In this document: in pieces, positions 39,865 to 52,640 of the stretch | Layout: each line of letters begins with the position of its first letter | Position numbering within the stretch: position 1 is the stretch's first letter | Assembly (NCBI GenBank): GCA_030248065.1 | Contig: JASAMV010006591.1 | Coordinates: 1-64,000 of the forward strand | Length of the DNA stretch: 64,000 nt | From: Rhynchonema sp. JSB1_4 | Lineage: Eukaryota; Nematoda; Chromadorea; Monhysterida; Xyalidae | Direction of reading: 5' to 3' | Program-made: the position numbers and the translations under genes | The notes under the pieces: model-generated | Told to the model about the DNA's origin: nothing | The model's input: the letters and a program-made list of their open reading frames with translations, nothing else | The model's database searches: none

Positions 39865-42110
39865 GAATGAACATGATGCCGATATTTTAGTCCACAGTCC
39901 ACACGTACCCTTTAAATCACTTCGGGCCCAATATGCGGTCTTAAATTTCCTGGCCTGAAAGAAATAATGTGCCTGCCACCATGCCCGCCACTCAAGTAAG
40001 TTGCCTCGTTCAGTTTTCTTAGTCGTTTGTTTCACGTAGTATCGTTAATCAATGCTCCACATAATGTATACAGCATCCTAATGTAGTGCAAATAAATTTA
40101 AACAAACAACCATTCTTTACATATGCATAGCTGAATTCAACTTTCAGTTTTTTTCAAAATTGTCACTCATTGCCGTATCCTATTGCATTGTCCTCCGGCG
40201 TTAAATCAAGTTTAGCGCGAGCGGGTAAAGATTCCTGCAAATATTGCACTGTTGTGAATATTCGTTCCTGAAGCTGACTTTTGCAACAGAACTTTGGCGG
40301 GGGTGTCGCATTGAGCGTAGCGTGAAATGCATTCAGCGTGCGCGGCGGTGATTGTTTGTAATTTCAATAACACCATTTTATTCTTTTATGAGCATGAACA
40401 TTTGGACGCTTGTTACTGGCTGCTGCTACACACGGAGTTACGATGTATTTCTCATATTTGTTTGTTGGTGTTTTATGTATCTCAAATTACAATTTGACGT
40501 GCAACTATACGAGCTTCTTGCTTACATCATGATATGTTTACGGCTTGTTACTACCACGCAGCAACAACAGCAAAAAGCATAAAAATGCGTGTTGATTTCA
40601 ATTATTATGTTTCTTATGTAATAAACGATCAAATAATATACGTCGAAACGCGGAAGCTGCTCCATACAATACATTGTGTGCGCGCTAGTTCAAACTGCGA
40701 CATAAAAGTGGGCAGGCATAACAGGCCAAATGTGGTTCACCAAGAATAATGGTTCTGGACCAAAATTTCGAACACACTGGCTTGGTTGGTTTGACAACGC
40801 TGCAATGAACAAAAAGAAGCCCAAAACAGCATCGTAATATTCTTTGTCACACCTTTCAACTAATTTTTACCACCAAGTTTTGCATAACATGTTTTCAGAC
40901 GCAAAGCTCTACACTTAGAGTTAATGGCGAGTTGATAGGTACACTGCTTGTGGGGTTTATTGATGTGTAAAAGACGCAGATGTGGACTTTTCGGAAATAA
41001 AAACAATAACAACGACAACAACAATAGAAAACGAGCAAACCGTGTGCAAGATTTACTTTTGTGAAGTGTGTTCGTAAACTGCCGCTGTCTTGGTGTTGAA
41101 ACCAGAACAAGCACGTGCCTCCAATTTTCTTTTCACACGGAAGCGAAGCGTATATATTTGGATTGAGTTCATCATCACCCTTACTGCAAGCAAGGCAATG
41201 TGTGACTATTTGTGACCAAAAAATTTCGCCCGCTCGTTTCTCATTTTTTTTTAATTTGGACTGTAACGTTAACCAAAAATTTGCATCAATTTATGAGTTT
41301 TTACAACTGTTACTTTGTAATTTCGAGTGAAACTAGAATAGTTGCAATTTTGCGAACGCTCATTCTGTCTTAATGAATGTATAACGCTGTCACCAACCAA
41401 TGCTGGACCTATTTGTTTTGTATTTCAACTCATGAACTTTAATGTTTCGAAACGGCTAATGCGAATGTGGAGTGGATGGGTATTACAACAAACGTTCCCT
41501 TCCGTCATCAATGAAATGTTTTACTACCATATTGGCGGCTGATTCTATTGTTGTCGACACGTGTCGTAAACAAGCGCAGTCGACGCAGCTCAACGTGGCC
41601 CTTTGAGCCGAAGAAATGCACTCGTACATGGCAGACATTAGAATAGGCCATATTAGCAAGCAAACATGCACGGAGAAAGACGCTGTGCAGTGTGTGGTGG
41701 TGATCAATCAAATCATAACCCAGAAACAGATCTTTTTCGTTTTACGCATCTCGTTTAGCCTTAAATAACGTAATTTTTATAGAGGTTTGTATAAGTATAT
41801 ATTTGTATATGTACAATATGTGCAGTCAGCAAAAAGTACCAGCGCCCTGTGTGTTTCCTGGTTTTTGCAATTGCTATGTGGTCAAGCGAGCATGTGTTTC
41901 TTGCCTCTCGTTTTTGCATGCAGGTGTAAAGCGACTTATCACATTCGTATGTGAAATACAGTTGTTGCCCTGTAAAAACCGTTCTGACGGCAACTGTTGT
42001 TTGTTGTGCCATATAAAACAGTGAACGCAAAACGCACCAAGAGCAATTACCCGCTTTTCCGTAATTTTGTCTGTGTGGTGGTGCTACACTTTTTTTCATT
42101 AAGCAGCCCG
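39865..42110. other. Intergenic, no gene recognised
   Basis: About 2.2 kb with chance ORFs on both strands, the longest being the right half of a 199-codon minus frame. No domain or splice-supported exon was found. Confidence 0.5.
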
Positions 42111-42114
42111 CTTC

Positions 42115-42400
42115 ACAGCGCAGTACACGTGCAAACGCGGTTGCGGTGCGCGGTTTGCGGGTCAATTCGAAACATTTATTTGGCTGTAAACACATAAAAA
42201 TGAACCAATCAGGGCTGAGCTGTGGCTTGTAGGACGTTGATTGGTTCGTTATTGTGTGTTTCGGACCAAAGAAATGTTTCAAAGTGACCCGCAAACCGCA
42301 AACCGCAAGTGCGGCTATGCAAACGCGGCGCGGTTCTTGGACATTTTTTTGAATTGACATTGAATTTTTTCTGACCCGCGCACCGCAACCGCCCCAGCCA
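42115..42400. mobile_element. Probable foldback element with GCGGGT-rich arms
   Basis: GCGCGGTTTGCGGGTCAATT, then GAAACATTT, on the left is matched in reverse by AAATGTTTCAAAGTGACCC and GCAAACCGCAAACCGC on the right. A central inverted pair, GAACCAATCA and TGATTGGTTC, lies between. The arms resemble those of the 55.7 kb element (GGGTTGCGGGTC). Exact ends and a target duplication are unclear, and the right side holds an extra partial arm. Confidence 0.65.
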
Positions 42401-42435
42401 GACGAGCAAAATCAAAACAGCTGCTCAGCACAATA

Positions 42436-42446
42436 TTATATATAAG
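42436..42446 (+). promoter_or_regulatory. TATA-box candidate of MAM-like gene 2
   Basis: TTATATATAAG lies about 170 bases before the start codon at 42617, which is compatible with a short 5' leader. Nothing else supports it. Confidence 0.4.
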
Positions 42447-42616
42447 AGGTGTCGTTGCTCGTTGATTAAACACTGTGTCAATGAGCGTTACTACAACAGC
42501 ACCCGAAGTTTAAATTACTATATTTTATGGCCTTCATAAACTACTCGGTGCATGCTTATTTTCAGCCTTGCGTATCGTATCACTACAACTAACGAGGCAA
42601 CGAAGTCACTTTTACA

Positions 42617-45600
42617 ATGAAACTAATCGTCCAATCAGCTTTATTACTACTGTGTGGCATTTATGTTACCAAAGGTTTGTTGTGTGAGGCCATTAACTGT
42701 TTTTATCCTTATGGACACTAGCATGAGTTGAAATTGTTGAACCGTAGCTGTCGGAGCCGAACAAAATAAAACTCCAACCGTTCGGATGGCAAGGTGACAG
42801 GACAGGTTCGAGACCCACAGTGTTGTCCCACATTTTCGCTGCATTCCTCACGGATGCGACAACATCAACGGCATAATCTTTATGTTCATTCTTGTTATAA
42901 TGAAGCACCTCAAACCATCCCTATGATTGACAGCATGTCATCGCGGTCGCGAGACAATCGACATCCCCGAGGAAACAGCGTACACGTATCCACCGGTCGC
43001 GGTCACTCCGAGTCCCGATTACGAGGCGGACGGCGCTGGAGACGAACCAGCTGGAACCGGCAACCCAATTGAGGGTGAGAGTCGAGCGGACATTGCTTTT
43101 GAAAGTCTTCAAAATCACAGAACACAATCGTATTTTCAGACAAACTCGGCTTGACCGTCGACGATTTCGGCCTATATGACGAATATGGTTAGGGGCTTGT
43201 TCATGCATTCGTTCAATCAATTCAGATACTGTACGTGGAAATCAGTACTCGCCACCCTCCCCGGCGCAATTTCTGACCCCAATCTAGGATGTTCTTGGCT
43301 TTTTGGTCATTTTTATCCTCGTTCATGGCTGCATGACGCACAGGGTTAGGGGTATTTCAAAAAAAACAGTGGTTAATTAAAAAAAATTTAAAAAAATTTT
43401 TTTTGAAGAGCCAGATATTCAGTTTTTTCAAATTAAAAACGCGAGTTTTTCGGAAAAATGAAATCGCCTAATTCTTCCAAAAATGGCCTTTTTGAGGCAT
43501 AAATTTTTAAAATTTTTTTTCTAAGTTGGGCCAAATTTCCCAAAATCGCGCCTGCGGCGCTTAGTTTGACCGCCAAAATGACTCATAAAGAAGTGATGGA
43601 CCTCACTTTTTTTAAATGATAAGTCAGTGCATGCTTCTTCGGCACCCTAGTTTTCTATATTGTAGGCCCACCAATCTGTGAAACGGTTATACAGAACGTA
43701 TGGAAATAATAGGCACCATGTGTACATACAAGTGTACGTATAGTCCGTCCACCAGCTCATGGCACTTTGTGTTGCTGCTGGCCGACTTGTTCCCTTCCTC
43801 CACGTTCTAATGAAAGAGAAATTGAGTTTCCGAAAAAAAAACATTTTTGCTCCTAATTCCTTTTTTTATGAAATCGACGTGTTTTATAGATTTTAATTTA
43901 ATTTAATTTTAAATTTGATCGAATTCAATCGTTTTCGACACATTTTATCATTTTTTTAGTTTTTTTGCAAAATCGGTCACACTCAATTTCTCTTTCATTA
44001 GAACGTGGAGGAAGGGACCAAACCAGCCAGCAGCAACACAAAGTGCCATGAGCTGGTGGACGGACTATACATACTGGCGCAGGATCATGAAGGGAAACTT
44101 TTCATTTCATTCAGTGTCTTGAGAGCATCATTCACAGGGGCTCTATTTGGAGAATTCAGGTACCGGAGAACGCCAAGTATGTATGTCCCCTGGGGGATCA
44201 TCTTAGGATTCACATCGAATATGAGGTTTCAATCAATTTCCCAAATATGCCCGCACTTTGTATAAGCATGTGACACATGAAATGAAATGTCTGCAGATGC
44301 GGCGCTCTTAATCAAAACAACTAATTTGTTTCCAGTAGCTGCTTTTTGGAGGAGCATATTTGGAATTCTCCGGTACATCACTCCCTTGATCAGAACTTTA
44401 CCAGCCACAATGCATAAGCGGTAATCGTTTCATATCGTCGTTGAATCATTATCATCTATGTTTGGCACGTGAAATATAGTATTCTGCGACAATCTACGCA
44501 GTAGTCGCCACCACGTCCGCGTGATATTTATACTACCGACAAACACTGATAATAAAATAGTCGTGTCGAGTCCACGTCACGTTCAGATCCTGCCAGAATA
44601 ACCGAATCACCTTCGTACATGCGTTGATGACCCCACGTGAGGGGTGACGTGACGAAAAATTTTGAGCTTTCAAAAAATTTTGTGTAGCGCCTCCATTTCA
44701 CCTGAAACGACGTTTGCGCTACTTTTTCTAATTTTAAAAAAATTTTATCAAAAAAAAATATTTTTTTTGTGTTTTTTTTAAAAACAGTGCTCTAATCAAA
44801 ATTTTTTTTTCAACCCTTGACGCAAAAGTGTTAATCACTTTAAGTTTCAAAACGTTTGAACGAACCCTTCGCATAAACGATGCATAATATGCATAACCGT
44901 GAGCCCGAGAGAAACTGATGTTTTCATTCCACCACAGAGTACAATCTCGACCGCGAGCATCGCGCCCGCGGCCCCGAGCATCTGAGGTGCAATTTCGAAT
45001 CGTCCTGTTGTTGGCGAAACGAGAAACCGCCCAACGACCAATTCGAGTTCCTGATCGGCCGCAAGAAACCGAACAGCGAGAAGTTCGCCAATTTCTTCAG
45101 TCCGCTCGTTCCACCAGGTTAGCTGGCAACCATATTGTGCTTGTTCGCTATCGTGTGTTACACAGATAATGCTGAACCTCAACAAACCATATTGTTGTTG
45201 TTCGCTACTGTGCGATGTGATTTGCTGCAGACAGCAACTACATGCTGACGGCAGCGCAAAGCGAGCCGGCGGATAGGGAGGCCCGATTCGTGTCATGTGG
45301 CATTGAATGCGTTGAGGACAACGTGATCGTGCAGTTGAGGTGGGTCGCTGCCTTTTTATGGTGGTTGTGAAACATCAGAGTCACCTTATGACACCGTTGG
45401 TTTAGCGCCATAATGGGTACATTATTATATGCCAGCTCATTTACCACAGTGAGTTACTCCGTTACATCACAAGGTGTACACAGGACATAGAATTAATTTA
45501 CTCCGTTACATCAATGGTATACACTATCCAGGTATGTAGCTGATAGCGCAATTCTATGATTGAACATGCGCCTGCGTCCGTTGGCATAAGTCTTTCTTGT

Positions 45601-48483
45601 GTGCATATATGTACAGTAGGCTTGAGCTGAGCAGACAAGACAGATCCATATTATCATCAGCGACAGAAAACTACAGATGTTGGAACGCAGATACTGGAAA
45701 ACACCGAAAGCGTCGTTGCGTGTGTGCCAGATGGCCGTTGAGTTGACACCGACGCCGCCGGCGGGAGCGCTGCTGAGGAAGAAACGTCACCCCGGCCATG
45801 CGCATCTGGAGAACTGCCACGAATTGCCACAGATCGGCGCCACGAACACGCCGCACACCGTGCTCATGCCGAAAAATCAGAACTTTGCCGTTAGTGGCAA
45901 ACGCGGTTTTTTATTTTGCCATTTTGCCTCGAACTTTTAGCCGTCGATCAACAGTATTGTGCTTGTCACATTTTTATAAAAAAATGAAAATAAATAAAAA
46001 AATCAACATGAAGCAGACGAGTGTATTTTCAGATTGTCATTGTCGCGAGCAGTCTGGTGGAAGAGGACGGCAGTGTTGTGATCGTTGACGACATCAATGT
46101 GCACTACACACCGTGTCCACCACCCACAACCACCTCGACCACCACGGAGGCACCCAGCACCACGCACACGCATCAGTGAGTGTGAAGACTTGCCATTTGG
46201 TAGTCACAAAGACAGAATTGTACTGACGTCGTTTGTGCGTTTCCAAGAGTGTAGTGGATGTTTTGCGCAAGCACATTTAACCAAACTCGTTTGGGTGTTT
46301 TTGGTATCATGTGGCCATCCGGTGGTGCATTCGCACTGACGATGACCTGGTGCAGCGTCTCTAAAAACCGGTCGAAACGGACATCAAAAGAAACGCCATA
46401 TGCCCAATTCGCAATTTATTGCAAGTGCTTCAGACCTGTTACCCCCGCCGGTCCGTCGCCCGAAGAATTGGCAGCCGAACTTGCTAAAATGCAAACGACG
46501 TCCACAACTACAGAACCCACAACCACAACCACGACCATCGATCCGGCCACCGACCCGTGCAACAAGATTGTGTGCAGAAGTTGGTGATGATGTTTTCTGC
46601 AATGGAAACCGACGTGAATGAAATGTTTCAGTAGTTGTTCCAATTCAGCATAATGTGACCACGTAACACATGACAGAAAAATGTTTGTTTTGCTGGGAGC
46701 GCGCGGCCCGCTTTAGTGTCGCCAAGCAGACAAGGAAAGAGAGAAAGATAATCCTGAAGACTAGGACAACAATTGGCCAGCGCAGAGCCCTGATTGACTG
46801 ACTATTACAGAAAGAATAGGAGCAGAACAAAAAGAATGCTGACTGGCTATTACAGAAAGAATAGGAACAGAACAAAAAGAATGCTGACTGGCTATTACAG
46901 AAAGAATAGGAACAGAACAAAAAGAATGCGTTACACCTGAGGAGCAGCAGGTGAAGGAAGTACAACTGCACTGTGTTCTGACACCTGCTGCGCAGCACAC
47001 AGCATGTGACATTAAAAAACGTGGTCACCTGTTTCGGTAATGCGTTGTAATGGCTATTCCATTTCTGTCAACAACATTTCAGATCCGGTTGTGACGCCAT
47101 GCGAGTGGATCGACTTTGCCTCGCTCTACCCAACAGCCCCGAATGCGCTCAGAGGCGCGCAACCGTGGACCGTCGTCGATGGCGGACGTTTTCACGTGTG
47201 TTCTGATGTTTCACGCTTCAGTGTTTTTGTGATGTTCCATGGTGACATCCAACACTCTTTTGCTTTGTTTCAGAATCTGGTCACCGGCGTGCGCCAAGGA
47301 CGTAAGTGCCCATCATTCTGTCCAAATAACAGTGAAACATCTGCTGCCCAGAGCATACACGTTTGTGCAATAGCGGATATTTGTGAAATTCCGCAGATAA
47401 TCTGACATACCCAACTAGACGCATACAAAACGCACTTTCAAAATTACAAACAGAACAGAAATACACGATTCAGGTTTCGGCCCGAGAGATCGTTACATCG
47501 CAACGTACCTGAAATCTCGCGAAAGTGCCGGTTTGGACAGCGGACGACTGGTGGTGGACGGGCCACGCGTGCTGCGATTCGACATGTACGAAGCCGTCGA
47601 AGGCATGCAAGTCAGGGTGAGTCGTGTGTACAGGCTCAGGCTTCTGGCACCGCTAGAATGGAGCACATTAGCCGAAAACTCGAGTTTCAGGTCTGTCTGG
47701 AAAACGTCAACAATTGCCACGACGTCACGCCAAAAGAAGCGTTGCCGCGCGATCTCAGATGGTACACGCACAGCGTGCTGATCCCGAAAAAGACGAAACG
47801 GGTAAGGATCGTATACGAGCTGTGTTCTACTTACAGTATACTGTATGAAAAGCTTTACGTACAGAAAGCTGTAGTTTACGGACAGAAAAATCAAGTTTCC
47901 TCAAATAGTAGGTTTGTATTGTTTCCGTTTCCACTTTCCGCATTTGGTTCTGCTTTTGACCAGCGTGTCGCTGCTCGGATCTTGTTATTGTTTCATTTTG
48001 ACCACCGTATTGCACATCGGATCGTTTTAGGTCCCATGATTTTGACCAGTGTAAAGGAAAAACGAATATATTTCGGTTCGATTCTCACAAACGTAAAGTT
48101 AATTTAAAATTTTAAGTTCTGTATTTGACCAGCGTAATGCTGAATCGCACATCTTTGTATTTGACTTTAAGTTCCGCTTGTGACCTGTAAAACTAGATCA
48201 GATCAATTTTTAGGCACACCCTGATTTTGACCAGCGTAAAATCTATACAACAGCAGACGGTAGTAATTGATTCACTCAGATTCTATTTATCGTGACGAAC
48301 GAGGGCGTCAACCAGGGTGCGGTCGGCATCGACAACATTTTGTGGCTGGAGCCGTTCGAGCCGAATCCGTCCGAGTTCGATCTCGCCTCGGATTCGTTGT
48401 GCGAGGCAGACGAGGACGGTGGCGCGGGACCAAAGGGTGAATATGAAGACGTCGACTTCCTCAGAGCGTGGAGGATCAATTAA
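42617..48483 (+). CDS. Secreted double-MAM-like protein, paralog 2
   Basis: Thirteen exons join in phase to 540 codons: 42617-42674, 42934-43074, 43140-43187, 44938-45117, 45231-45339, 45691-45889, 46033-46175, 46434-46579, 47083-47195, 47274-47301, 47474-47616, 47691-47801, 48280-48483. The signal peptide is MKLIVQSALLLLCGIYVTKG. An acidic, Pro-rich second exon contains IDIPEET. Unit one has CNFESSCCWRNEKPP, YMLTAAQSEP, ARFVSCGIEC, YWKTPKASLRVCQ, DGSVVIVDDI. A linker of Thr and Pro with one helix-like stretch (SPEELAAELAKM) follows. Unit two has TPCEW, VVDGGRFH, LVTGVRQG, DRYIATYL, VCLENVNNC, NQGAVGIDNILW. The C-terminal tail is acidic. The His repeats of paralog 1 are reduced to THTHQ and its two extra linker exons are absent. 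Intron 3 (1.75 kb) carries a mobile element at 43.7 kb. Confidence 0.87.
43739..44069. mobile_element. 327-bp TA-flanked MITE, copy 1 (in intron 3 of MAM-like gene 2)
   Basis: The element spans 43741-44067. It begins TAGTCCGTCCACCAGCTCAT and ends ATGAGCTGGTGGACGGACTA, with TA at both flanks. The inverted repeats are about 100 bases long, with AATTTCTCTTTCATTAGAAC near the inner end. The middle is A/T-rich and has no coding capacity. A same-length copy lies at 63.5 kb. Confidence 0.93.
46795..46929. repeat. 44-bp tandem repeat, three copies, in an intron
   Basis: CTGACTGGCTATTACAGAAA followed by GAATAGGAACAGAACAAAAA and GAATG repeats three times with only two or three differences. It lies in the intron between the two MAM-like units of paralog 2 and is probably a recent expansion. 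Confidence 0.95.
47950..48242. repeat. Cluster of degenerate TTTTGACCAGCGTAAAA motifs in the last intron
   Basis: TTTTGACCAGCGT, TTTTGACCACCGT, TTTTGACCAGTGTAAA, TTTGACCAGCGTAA and TTTTGACCAGCGTAAAA occur about every 40-100 bases in intron 12 of MAM-like gene 2. Another exact copy lies in intron 2 of the small secreted protein A gene near 22515. The role is unknown. Confidence 0.75.
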
Positions 48484-49732
48484 TGAAGATAGGAAGAGAA
48501 AAATAGCGTGTCATACCATAGTCTGCATGAATCTTCCTTATTTTTAATGGTCGTACATACATATATCTCAGTGTCTTTGATGGAGTTTACTGTTTCGTTA
48601 CAGTATCGCGCCGATTGTTTCAAGCAAATAAATGTCGCGACATTGGTGCACTGTACAGTGAGCTACCATGACTGCTTCTTTGAATATTATAAAATGGTGG
48701 ATTCTTGCGTTTTTTCACTTTGTTTCCGCTTCATGCCAAGTACCCATATCAGGCATCTTGCTTCCTTAGTTTCCCCTATAGATTTCTTTGCAGCAAAATT
48801 ATGTTGATAGCTACATACCTTGTTTCGTGCGACTTGTTTTGGTTCATTATTCGATTCCATCATGTTTTTAACTTGCGTGAATTGGCTAACATTTACTGTG
48901 TCATTGTGTCACGCACGTGGCATGATATAAGTTTGATAAAAACTAAAAAACCAAATTCATCAAAAAAAACGCTCGACGAAAATACGCAACCACCCGAGGG
49001 GGGGGCGGGGGGAAGCCCACAGAAAATCACACGGGCGGGACGCCCCCCCCCCCCGGCCGGGCCCGGCCCACAACCCCAGGCCCCCCCCCCCCCGGGCGGG
49101 CGAGAAGGGGCGAAAAAAATTAGGGGCGAAGGGGCGAGAAATGTGTCCAATAAGTAATGCACCACGCTTAAGGATAGGCGGCGTCAAATTGTGATGCAAT
49201 GGTAACGGTTGTTGCAAAACTGATGTTTCACGGCTCCCAATTACTTGTTAGTACACATTAGCGCATTTACATATGCAAAAGCGTAACAGTTCGTTAGAGG
49301 TACACATTTTTGTACGTTGGTCTGTGAACGTGACAAAATCAATTGTTGTGCATTTCGAGTTGTGAAATCTTCGTCCTTGGGGACCCATGCAGCGCACCGT
49401 TGTATGAGTCATGTGCGCAGCAGACAGGTTTTCTTGCTGCAAACAGTTGAATTTCTTCTGTGGATTTGAACTGGACGACCAAAATGGTTCAATATTTCAC
49501 ACGCCTTTTACAGGATGTATTAGGGCACTGGAGCGTAATGGCTGCGCATGCCTGTTGTGTGCTGAAACCGATACTACAGTGTCATTGCTTGACGAAACAA
49601 ACGGTGGTAATGCACAAAGGTGAACAAACTGCTTTTAGGAACACTGACACCCGTTCAGTTTTTGGTCTTTATTTACCGTTTGTCTTCAATGACCCATCTA
49701 CTCGCGAAAAAATTATCGTATTCAAACTACTG
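48484..49732. other. Intergenic with a G/C-run block
   Basis: The block at about 48990-49110 has long runs of G and C (for example GAGGGGGGGGCGGGGGGAAG). The remainder is unique. A reverse-orientation copy of the recurrent 10-mer is at 49221-49230. Confidence 0.5.
48627..48632 (+). terminator. Poly(A) signal candidate of MAM-like gene 2
   Basis: AATAAA lies about 145 bases after the stop codon. Confidence 0.55.
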
Positions 49733-49970
49733 ATGTTGATCATTGACCTCGTCATTGCCGTTTTTGACGCGGTTTGTTCATTGCCCACGTGGCCGCGGCA
49801 GATTACATCATTTCTGATCCAATCTCGTCTCGCATTTTCATCTCGCTGCTGCTTGTTTTTAGGCTCATGCTGTTCAAGCCGTCATCGAGGGCTTCGATGC
49901 TCTGGTTCGACTGTTGGGCGTGGTCAGACGTCTGATGCGTTGGGCCAGCACTCCTCCCCGGCCTGAATAA
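49733..49970 (+). CDS. Possible 48-residue hydrophobic protein, two exons
   Basis: Exons 49733-49771 and 49863-49970 join at phase 0 through a GT..TTTTTAG intron of 91 bases. The product starts MLIIDLVIAVFDA and continues with an amphipathic Leu/Val/Arg-rich half (VIEGFDALVRLLGVVRRLMR), ending WASTPPRPE. The reading frame extends upstream of the chosen ATG, so an earlier exon is possible. It may be a short membrane-associated peptide. There is no paralog in the window and no known family, so the gene is tentative. Confidence 0.35.
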
Positions 49971-50105
49971 AGAGGTGCGATATACTGTTTGGTCATTTGT
50001 ATCATTGCGTAACTTCTTGTCGGAGACCGACCGGCAACTCAAAAATGAAAGAAAGAGAATAAAAAAAATTTTTTTTTCAAATTTTGTTTCCGATGCGTTA
50101 GTGTG

Positions 50106-50367
50106 TACGCCGGCCAGAGGTCGCAATCGGGCCCGGTTTTGGCCGGCCCGGCCCGGCCCGACCCGGCCCGGCCCGAACCCCCAAACATCCGGTCCGGCCC
50201 GAATTTTTTGGCTCATACTTTAACCGAATTTTTCCCATAATTTTTGCGATTTTTTTCAGCACATTTTTTTGGTTGAAAGCAACGGTGTTGCAGGTGGTGG
50301 GGGGGGGTCCCCCTAGGTACAGTGCAGCCCGTCCGGGCCGGCCCGATTGCGACCTCTGACGCCGACA
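50106..50367. mobile_element. hAT-like GGCCC-rich element
   Basis: CAGAGGTCGCAATCGGGCC near 50113 is inverted as GGCCCGATTGCGACCTCTG ending near 50359. The flanks ACGCCGGC and ACGCCGAC match at 7 of 8 positions, as expected for an old 8-bp duplication. The inside is GGCCC repeats and A/T runs. A second copy of the right end and its flank occurs near 50845-50912. Confidence 0.7.
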
Positions 50368-50399
50368 TGCACGTCCAATTTTCTTTCTGGTTTTGTCTT

Positions 50400-52640
50400 A
50401 GGCTTACCGTAAAAACCTAAATAGAAGGGTGCTCTATTAATTCAGTGACCCAATTTGGGGGGGGGCCTTCTATTACGGGGGGCACTATTCCGGGGGGCAC
50501 TGCTGTGGCTGGGGGGGGGGGGGGGGGTCCCCCCCAATGGTACCTGGGGGTCCCCCCCAGGGTACCTGGGGGGGTGGGGGGGGGGGGTCCCCCCCCCAAC
50601 GGTACCCTACCCGCCCCGGCCTGGTACGCTACCCCCCTACCCGCCCCGCCCTGGTACCCTACCCGCCCCGATTTTTACCCCCAAATGCCCATTTTTCGGT
50701 CAAAAAATGCCCAAAGCCCAAACATCCGGCCCGGCTCGAAATTTTGGCTCAGAATTTAACGAAAACAACGATGTTGCAGGGGGGTGGGATCCCGCTAGGT
50801 ACAGTACAGCCGGTCCGGGCCGGGCCGGGCCGGGCGGAGGTCGGGCCGGCCCGATTGCGACCTCTGACGCCGACATGCGGTTTCAATTTTCTTTCTGGTT
50901 TTGTCTTAGGCATCAGAGGTCGCAATCGGGCCGGGCCGCGATTTTGGTCTTTTGGCTCGGGCGGGCGGGCCGGCCCCCCCGCCCCGAAGCTTCTGAAGTG
51001 ACTTATTTTACTGAAAACTGAAGTGACTTATTTTACTGGAAAAGTGGGGGGTTTTTTTGTCAAAAATACTAAGATTTCTTACGGATTCAGCAAGTACGTG
51101 ATCAGTATTGGGGGCTCTATTAGGGGGGTTCTACCGTATTGTCGGAAATAGAACCCGGGGGGTCTATTTTTTCACTGGGGTCATTTTGGGGGGGTTCAAT
51201 TTATGGGGGGGGGGTCAATTATTGGGGGGGTTATATTTTTCATTTGGCCCCCCGACGAAAAAAAATCATTATTAATAATGCCCTTAAAAATGGCTTGTTT
51301 TCGGTATTTTCTACCTTTAACAGCGTCGATTATGCTTAAAAAGCTGTGTTCTGTTCTGTACGCAAGCTTAAACAACGTTTGACACAACAACACAGTCCTA
51401 CCATACCACTAATCTGTGGTACGGTGAAGGTTGGGGGTGGGGTTCTATTAATGGGGGGGTCAATTAATGGGGGGGTTCTATTTTTGATTTCGAGCCATTT
51501 AGGGGGGCTCAATTAATGGGGGGGGTCAATTAATGGGGGGGTTCTATTTCCGACAATACGGTATTCACTGACCCCTCTTTTGGGGGCTGTATTACGGGGG
51601 CCAGTTTACTTCCTGGGGGAGGGTGCACCCCCCGTAAGGTACACTAATTTCCCCAACCAAGGTACACTACCGTATTCCCTAAAATAGAGCCCCCCAAAAA
51701 TAGGCCCCCCCCCAAAAAAAAATACAGCCCCCCCCAGTGTAGTTCCTGGTCCGGAGGGGGAGATAGCGGACCCTCCGTTTTTTTCGGAGGGGGAGATAGT
51801 GTACCCCCGAGGGGGGGAAGGGGGGGGAAGACCCAAATTCGGGAAAAAGTCACTTTTTGGGGTAGAAAATTTGACCTATTTTTGCCCCTTTTTGGAAAAA
51901 ATTCTTCATAAAAAGGGCATTTTGGCGACTTTTGAGAACATTGACCTAAAAATCACACATTTTTGGTACAAAAATGCCCATTTTAGGCCTAAAAATGCCT
52001 ATTTTAGGCAAAAATTGGGGGAGATAGTGTACCCGGAGGGGGAGATAGGGGATAGTGTACCACCTGAGGGGGAGATAGCGTACCCGAGGGGGGGCCCCCC
52101 TCCCCCCCAGGAACTACACTGCCCCCCCCCCTAAAAGGGTTCAGTGAAAAAATAGAGCCCCCCAAAAATACAGCCCCCTAAAAGGGTTCAGTGAAATAAT
52201 AGAGCCCCCCAAAAATACAGCCCCCCCCCAACATGGAATTGTCACCGTAGGCTCCTGACCATATTTGTATTTTCAGCCACTTACAATTTGCACATTTGTG
52301 CCACGACCGCTTCAACCAATTCAATTGTTTGCCGTCTGCGCAACATGGACCCAGCTTTGATTGCGGCGTTCGCCGCACAAAAAGGTTGGTTTTGCTAAAA
52401 AAAACCAAGGGTTCTAAGAGTGTTTTTTCGCTTGTAATCGCATTCCTATTATGTGTGAACGAACAACAAACGTGCAAAAATGTGCCTGTGCACCACTATC
52501 AAGCCTTAAGACACTACTGTATATGGGATTTTACTTAGGGGTTGGGGCTCTAAATAGGGGGCCCTATTAATTCACTGACCCCTTTTTGGGGTTAGTGCAA
52601 AAATACGGCCCCCTTGTACATTAGGTTTTACGGTAAGTGC
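50400..52640. repeat. Complex of G/C-run repeat fragments
   Basis: Fragments of one family recur in both orientations: CTCTATTAATTCACTGACCC and its complement, AATAGAGCCCCCCAAAAATA, and GGGGGGTTCTATTTTTGATT. The ends CTTACCGTAAAAACCTAA (50400) and TTAGGTTTTACGGTAAG (52620) are inverted. Inside, an inverted pair TACCGTATTGTCGGAAATAG (about 51135) and CTATTTCCGACAATACGGTA (about 51553) marks a smaller element. Runs of 8-14 G or C are frequent and may be misassembled. The first exon of the next gene lies inside this block. Confidence 0.75.

Noticed and set aside
41761..42360. 199-codon ORF on the minus strand
   Set aside because: It overlaps the foldback element at 42.1-42.4 kb and shows no domain.
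43340..43660. Third hAT-type element starting CAGGGTTAGGGG
   Set aside because: The interior is A/T-run rich as in the other two, but I cannot find a matching inverted right end or an 8-bp duplication.
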